Assembly (NCBI GenBank): GCA_014773175.1
Contig: VXCM01000476.1
Coordinates: forward strand, 292,384-356,383
DNA length: 64,000 nt
Direction: 5' to 3'
Source: Lucifuga dentata
Lineage: Eukaryota > Chordata > Actinopteri > Ophidiiformes > Bythitidae
The notes under the pieces were generated by a model. It was not told the DNA's origin, made no database searches, and was given only the letters and a program-made list of their open reading frames with translations. Positions 45,724-64,000 of this stretch are shown piece by piece. Position numbers and translations under genes: made by a program. Each line of letters opens with the position of its first letter. Positions within the stretch are counted from its first letter, which is position 1.

Positions 45724-46968
45724 CCTTGTAAGCGGGGCCTATTTCCTTATCCTTCAAATCAGCTGGTTTTTAAAGGTGATGTAGCAAGTGATTGATAATG
45801 ACGGTGCAACTGAAGGCAGTCAAATCAGATTACCTCCCACAGGACTATAACATTAATTGAGAAGATGGATGTGCAGTACAGTATAGTGGATTTTCAATGA
45901 GCACCAGGTGGTCTGAGCATATTCTCAACATCAAATCAAATTTGACTGGTATTATCTTAGACATACGTTGACAAGCGACATGTATAAATCATTTCCAAAG
46001 TAAACCGCAATTTTTACAAATACTACAGATTTTCAGTCTTATCTTTGGGTCATACCGTTTGGTATTCAAACTTAACTTTTAAAGGCTTGACCCCACACAT
46101 GGTCATTTAGAGTTTAAAGGGCCATTTTTACATACCCAGCTGTCACGTGGTGTTCTTATTAAATTACAATATGCAATAAAATAAAATTGATTGCAAACTA
46201 TTTAAGGCGTTTTTTAGTGTTGTATATTATTTTTTTTGTTTGAGCCGTGAAATAACTACTACATTTTTAAAGCTTATCTTGTTGCAGGGACAACTGTGGC
46301 TGTTGGGAACTGTTGGCGCCTCCCAGAGGATAAAAGCTATACATGCCAAAAAAAAAAAAAGCTTTACATATACACGATATTCCGATTAGTTTTCTCCGCT
46401 GCGATTAAGGCAATAATGCCACTAAGAGGTTTATATGGTCGGAATTAATAAAATTCCACGGTTCGCCGAATATGCTTGAGGTGTTGCGTAATCGAAGTAT
46501 TCAGGTCCGCCGGAAATGCATGCTCCAGTTATGATATTTACATGCCCGAATCATCGATTTACAGTCGCATAATCTAGGTCAGTTACTCAGAGTAAATTTA
46601 CTACGACTGAGGCCTATCTCAGTCTAATTCAGATGTATTAATGACGTTTGGGGAAAAAAAATGATGTATTGCCTTAATTTTTTAGGAATATTAGTTTGCA
46701 TTATATGATACAGATTTTCACGTTATTTTGGTGTACCTGAACAGAACCCTGTATTTACTCTAAAAAAAAATGAGCTCATATCAACAGAAATGCAATCAAT
46801 TTATCATAAAAAAAAGATGAAGTAATAGTTCAAAAAGAAAGGATAGACGAGAGGGAAATTTGATTAATAAATAAATAAATACATACCATATGCCTACTTA
46901 TAAAAAAAATAATAATAATAATTTGGAGGCATTTTTATTTTTATACAGTACAATATTATGAGTGGGTG

Positions 46969-46976
46969 TGACGTCA
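46969..46976 (+). promoter_or_regulatory. full CRE palindrome TGACGTCA ahead of ptrh2
   Basis: Perfect 8-bp CREB/ATF consensus. It lies about 60 bp before the likely first-exon donor of ptrh2 (GACCGG|gtgagc, 47031), a typical core-promoter distance. Function is inferred from sequence and position. Confidence 0.6.
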
Positions 46977-46984
46977 TCAATAGG

Positions 46985-47030
46985 CGACCATAAGAAGAGA
47001 AGCAGATGAAGTTGCTAGCACGTTGACCGG
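46985..47030 (+). other. ptrh2: probable ptrh2 non-coding first exon
   Basis: The coding exon of ptrh2 begins after a splice acceptor (ctctgcag|gttgatcATG), so a 5' exon is needed. The best candidate ends GACCGG|gtgagc at 47030/47031, with CAG|gtatga at 47038/47039 as the alternative. The start is a guess from the CRE position. Confidence 0.45.
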
Positions 47031-48082
47031 GTGAGCAGGTATGAAATCAATGCAATAAAACGTGAATGAGAATCATTGAACCGTCTTGACAGTTCTGGGA
47101 ATTAAAGCCATTAATATATGTTTATTTATTGTTGAAACGATTCCCTAGTTAATGGTGCTGTTTCATATGAGAGAAAAATAGCCTTTCCTGTTAGCTAAGA
47201 TGCTAACCAGGCTATTTTACATGAATTATCTACAAAAACATGTTATTTCAATTATTGCAGAAGACTATGTATTGTCTTAGCATTGCTGTGGCATTTAAAA
47301 TCTTTTTTTATTTTTGATGATGTGCCGTTGTAGTGTCTCTGCAGATACATTTATTTGATCTGAGATAATAAACCAAAAATGATTACCTGTAATCTAAAAA
47401 TCCATATAGGCAGATTAGTTTGTGGTTAAATCTCTAGTTAGAGATCAGTATCAGCCACTCAGAAATAGTCACTTACACTGTCAGTTGTTCATTTTCTCAT
47501 CAAACACCCATATGTGTGACGTGATAACATACTGTATGTCTACTGTATATACAGTAATGTCAGGCTGAAAAGAGACATAAAACAGATAAGTCACACATCA
47601 TGATAAAGCATGTACCATTTTTAAATAAAGAAGATGTCATTCCATACAGAAATAAATGGATAAAATCTGCAACAAATGTAGATTACCTTTAATCAAGTCT
47701 ACGAACTGAGTAGAAATAGATCTGGCAGTGAAAAATACTTATGCTCTGCACATTAACTTTAATGTCATACAAAAAAAAAAAAATCCTGAAGTTCTTGAAT
47801 TGAAGTCTAATGTTCCTCAAACAAGTGATAAAATCTGCCAGTGCAATGAGATTATTTCAGTCTGTTTCCAATAGAAATGTCACAGTGATGTCAGAATCTC
47901 AAAATATAACAAAATAAGGCAAATCACTGCACGAAAATCCTTAAATTAACTCTTGATTCTAGAAAACTATTCTATACTTGATTCACTAAACTTGTAAATA
48001 TGTCTTAGGATTTCAAAAGTATTATGAATGTATAAATATATCACATAGATCATGTTTCATTCTGTCACTCTGCAGGTTGATC

Positions 48083-48598
48083 ATGGACTCCTTATATAGT
48101 CCGTATGCCTTTAGCATAGTAGCAGGACTGGGATGTGGGCTTTTCCTTGGATGGCATCTCCGTGGTCGTTTAGGCAGCTCATCCAAATCCTTGATAGCAG
48201 CGATGGGGAATGATACAGGTGAAGCAAGCATTATGGGAGAAGGAGGGGAGTTCAAGATGATCCTTGTGGTCCGAAATGATCTGAAGATGGGCAAAGGGAA
48301 GGTAGCTGCCCAGTGCTCCCATGCTGCTGTATCAGCCTACAAGCAGGTCCAGCGCAGGAACCCTGAGCTTCTCAAACAGTGGGAGTACTGTGGCCAGCCT
48401 AAGGTGGTGGTGAAGGCCCCTGATGAAGACACCCTGATAGAGCTTCTGGGACATGCCAAAGAGGTGGGGCTTCCAGTCAGCCTTATCCAGGATGCAGGGA
48501 GGACACAAATTGCACCTGGATCACGCACCGTGCTGGGTATCGGTCCAGGCCCAGCTGATCTCGTGGACAGAGTCACTGGAGCTTTGAAGCTGTATTAG
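48083..48598 (+). CDS. ptrh2: peptidyl-tRNA hydrolase 2, mitochondrial (Ptrh2/Bit1)
   Basis: PTH2-family enzyme that cleaves the ester bond of peptidyl-tRNA. In vertebrates it is anchored in the mitochondrial outer membrane and is also known as the anoikis effector Bit1. 171 residues from the ATG at 48083 (context GATCATGG). An in-frame TTG six bases earlier is not a plausible vertebrate start. Residues ~6-25 ([17 protein letters not shown]) form an N-terminal membrane/targeting helix. The PTH2 domain begins at [20 protein letters not shown] and runs to the end, with the conserved [33 protein letters not shown] and GIGPGP blocks and the C-terminal KLY, almost identical to human PTRH2. The whole coding region is in one exon starting at about 48076. 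It is head-to-head with vmp1 and tail-to-tail with cltc. Confidence 0.97.
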   Translation: MDSLYSPYAFSIVAGLGCGLFLGWHLRGRLGSSSKSLIAAMGNDTGEASIMGEGGEFKMILVVRNDLKMGKGKVAAQCSHAAVSAYKQVQRRNPELLKQWEYCGQPKVVVKAPDEDTLIELLGHAKEVGLPVSLIQDAGRTQIAPGSRTVLGIGPGPADLVDRVTGALKLY

Positions 48599-48708
48599 AT
48601 TCCCAGCTAGCATCTGCAGGACTTGTACACCATTTCTTTGTTCCAACTATCTGTAATTTAAACCAAGTTGAGCTGCATAAGTTTGTATTTTTATACAAAA
48701 TCAATTTC

Positions 48709-48714
48709 ATTAAA
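48709..48714 (+). terminator. candidate ptrh2 poly(A) signal ATTAAA
   Basis: ATTAAA 111 bp after the ptrh2 stop, followed by a T/GT-rich stretch (tttttgtgtttgttttt) from about 48728 that fits a downstream element. Prediction only. Confidence 0.45.
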
Positions 48715-48739
48715 TGTCCAATAATAATTTTTGTGTTTG

Positions 48740-49745
48740 TTTTTAATTTAAACATTTCACATTAAGAATGGGCTTACAGTTACTGTGAATTACAGTAAGA
48801 ATGAATAATAGTTGTGTATTGATCTTGTTTGTGATAGTAGTGGAGTTCTGTAACCTGCATGAACACAACAAACAGAAGCTTTGTCACAAGTCTGTCCAAT
48901 GTATACAGTAGCCTATATACAAGGTAAATATCTTTATAGGACTGTTTTTGTAGATAGAATATTACAAAATACACTTAATTTCTCACTTTTCCAGCATATT
49001 TTACTACATACTACATACTAATTATTTGGCTAGAATTATCTGAAGACATGATGCTCTGATGAAACAGAAAGACATTAAAAACAGACTATAGCTAAAATGA
49101 GGCAATAATTCAATATTCCTGTTGGGCATACTGAAAGTGCAATGAGACCAGATATTGCATTATGTGACAGGATATTCTGAATTTAAACTGTTGGAACTGA
49201 GAAATGAAAAACAAGTACACCTACATATTTATCAACCATGTTAACAATAATCATTTCTGAGTGTTTTACTATGTTAGTATCTTCTTAAGGCATCAAGTCA
49301 TTAAGATACTACTGCACTGTAAACAATTACTCAAAAAATATTTTCTATTGTCAGTATTACTCTACAGTTGGATAACAAGCGAGATTAAATTAACTGTGAC
49401 ATTTTGTCCATACTGTCAAGGCCTAACTTTAGCATTTCAAAATAGATTGTACTAACTGGTAATGACTCGGACTAGACTTTGTACCATGATTGTTGCACTT
49501 CTGGATTTGTGCCATGAGAGGGTGCTATCACATCATCAATGTCTGTTAAGTGAGTCTTATCTATGGTTCTTCAACTGAGCTGAACATGTAGGTAATACAG
49601 CAAAGTCATACAGAATATGATTTGTAGCTGCAGGGCTACTGAACTGTATTACATAGTATTATACATTTTCTGCTTTTGTGTCCATCACTGTACATGTTCT
49701 TATATATAAAGACAAGGTCAGACTTCATTTGACAAACAAGAAGCC
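48740..49745. other. ptrh2-cltc convergent intergenic region
   Basis: About 1 kb of AT-rich DNA between the two convergent 3' ends. No repeat family, hairpin or coding signal recognised. Confidence 0.5.
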
Positions 49746-49751
49746 TTTATT
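49746..49751 (-). terminator. candidate cltc poly(A) signal AATAAA
   Basis: Plus-strand TTTATT, i.e. AATAAA on the minus strand, 1.1 kb after the cltc stop. This would give a 3'UTR of about 1.1 kb. Other, closer AATAAA-like words exist in this AT-rich stretch, so the site is provisional. Confidence 0.35.
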
Positions 49752-50844
49752 TTTTTAAGTGGAAAACAGAACCGCCGTTTCATTCATTATAATCCTGATT
49801 ATGCACAATCAAGTATTTTAAGTGCACAATTCAATCTAAAGTAATTTAGATAAGGTCAAAGGAGTTAATGATTGATTTATTTTATACACGCAAGCCTTTG
49901 ATAAAAACCTCAAATTACCACACTCCCCTGGTATTGTTTCTGATTTGGATCAGAGAGGGCCAATGAAAAGGTTCAAGCCATCAGGAGCACTTGGTGTTAA
50001 AATCTCTCCTGTGATCTAAAACTCAAGAATAACCAGCTGAAACCAACCGCAGCTTAAAGGGGGGCGCAGGCCGGGTTAGTCAAATGCAAACAGGTCTGCA
50101 ATCCCTCTTCAGTTGGAATGGTCCCACAGAAATGACATCTGAATTCAAATTTGTTTCTATACAGTCTAACAGGAGAATCCTGCATAGGCTTTGCAAGAAA
50201 TGCTAAAGCCTGTGAAAATCAAATGTCATGTTAAAATGCTCTCTAGGTTTTTGTTTTTAGGAAACAGCCCTAAAGTTTGTGGGAACATTATCTGTATGTT
50301 TTTAGTGTTTGTGGATTGTGGACACTGAAGCGGCAGTCTCATGTTCAAATATAGAAGAACATTTTAGCAGTTTTTGTGTCTGAATATACAATAATTAAAT
50401 GCATTTTACAATCGGACAGAGGAAAACTGCTCACACACATCAAAAAGAAGATGTTCTACATTAATTTCTTCTCACTACAGAGTGCAAATCAGATGCTTCA
50501 CAACAGACCTTTCTTAAACTGAGAAGAGGACTTGCTCTTCCCTCAAACCCCCCCATTGTACATAAACCATTTCCCATTCAAATAAAATAGACAAAATTAA
50601 TCTAGTCAATAAGGAATGTGAGAAAATTAATCTTTGTGATTTTATCTTTTCTCTGACAACAGAAATAAAATGGAGTCCTTCATGACAGTTTAAAAAGGGG
50701 AAAAGAAAGTAGAAAAAAAAATAGAAGCTCGTTGGTATTATCCCCATCTCCCCACAGAGGGCAGACAGAGAATAATGGACTGACGAAAGACCGTGGGAGA
50801 TGGATGGATGGTGGTTCCAACATGGAGAGAAGGGGTTGGGGACT
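49752..50844 (-). other. cltc: probable cltc 3'UTR
   Basis: Non-coding sequence downstream of the cltc stop with no splice-like or repeat structure. The extent depends on which poly(A) signal is used. Confidence 0.4.
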
Positions 50845-63719
<12,875 letters not shown>

Positions 63720-64000
63720 TTATCATCTTCTACCACTACTGTGTTCAGGTGTGGGGTCCACTAATGTCTGCTTATTAAGTCAAACAACCATGCATTGCTT
63801 CCAAAAGCTTTGTTCCAGCTTATAAGCCAAGCTGTTGCACCATGAGTAAACAAAGGGCACCATGAAGTGCGTGTGAGATTTTGCTTTCCTGTTCGCTGTC
63901 CCTCTGTCAGCAAACCTGCCAACATGTTTATGAAAACCTCTCCCAGCCAATCATATAATATGCAGTAAGAGTGAGGTTAAATGCACTGCCTCCTAACTCC

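Larger units (their letters stand above)
41733..46968. other. vmp1 upstream region: first intron, unplaced non-coding exon and shared promoter
   Basis: No coding exon found. The vmp1 non-coding first exon should be here, because the ATG exon has an acceptor. Donor-like sites on the minus strand occur at about 45023, 45081 and 45557, but nothing decides between them. It also holds a doubled CT/CA repeat around N 42875, an L2-like tail (44758-44907), a 14-bp hairpin (44570-44602) and the CCAAT palindromes (45638-45723). Confidence 0.5.

Noticed and set aside
45536..45784. Plus-strand frames of 70-82 codons in the promoter interval
   Set aside because: They read through the palindromes with no family resemblance and are not spliced to ptrh2 by any evident site.
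48077..48082. In-frame TTG six bases upstream of the ptrh2 ATG
   Set aside because: Vertebrate initiation at TTG is improbable. The ATG at 48083 has G at +4 and lies just inside the exon.

Overview
The window is nuclear DNA from a ray-finned fish. Three multi-exon or spliced vertebrate genes lie in the order vmp1 (minus) - ptrh2 (plus) - cltc (minus), the same order and orientation as on human 17q23 (VMP1/PTRH2/CLTC). Introns have GT-AG ends, non-coding DNA is AT-rich, dinucleotide microsatellites are abundant, and the interspersed repeats (TTAAAGG-type MITEs, a Tc1 relic, a tRNA-derived SINE, an L2-like 3' tail) are of kinds common in teleosts. The species cannot be named from the sequence.

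Positions 1-41732 hold most of vmp1 (ER membrane protein and lipid scramblase needed for autophagy). Eight exons on the minus strand were joined by hand. They give 331 codons in one frame from the ATG at 41710 to the exon ending ...KMHIQ at 9493. The last coding exons, and the usual neighbour mir-21, must lie left of position 1. Introns reach more than 11 kb and carry almost all the transposable elements. Positions 41733-48075 are the head-to-head vmp1/ptrh2 promoter interval, with a compound CCAAT palindrome near 45.7 kb and a perfect CRE (TGACGTCA) at 46969 just ahead of the probable ptrh2 first exon. Positions 48083-48598 hold ptrh2 (mitochondrial-type peptidyl-tRNA hydrolase 2), its coding region intact in one exon. 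From 50845 to 63480, 24 exons on the minus strand encode the clathrin heavy chain from about human residue 324 to the stop codon, including a 21-nt microexon in the trimerisation region. The first ~323 residues (N-terminal beta-propeller) lie right of the window.

The three products act in different cell processes (ER membrane remodelling and autophagy, recycling of peptidyl-tRNA and apoptosis signalling, vesicle coats). They are linked by conserved synteny rather than by a shared pathway. No bacterial-type system, CRISPR array, virus or rRNA is present.

The most interesting points are: (1) vmp1's 132-nt exon squeezed between complementary UG and CA repeats; (2) a 25-residue insertion in vmp1 relative to human; (3) the conserved-position cltc microexon; (4) a family of ~0.6-kb TTAA-flanked MITEs in two subfamilies, one copy interrupted by a SINE; (5) the promoter palindromes; and (6) a systematic assembly artefact in which eight single-N gaps are flanked by exact 59-66-bp duplications, one of them inside a cltc coding exon.
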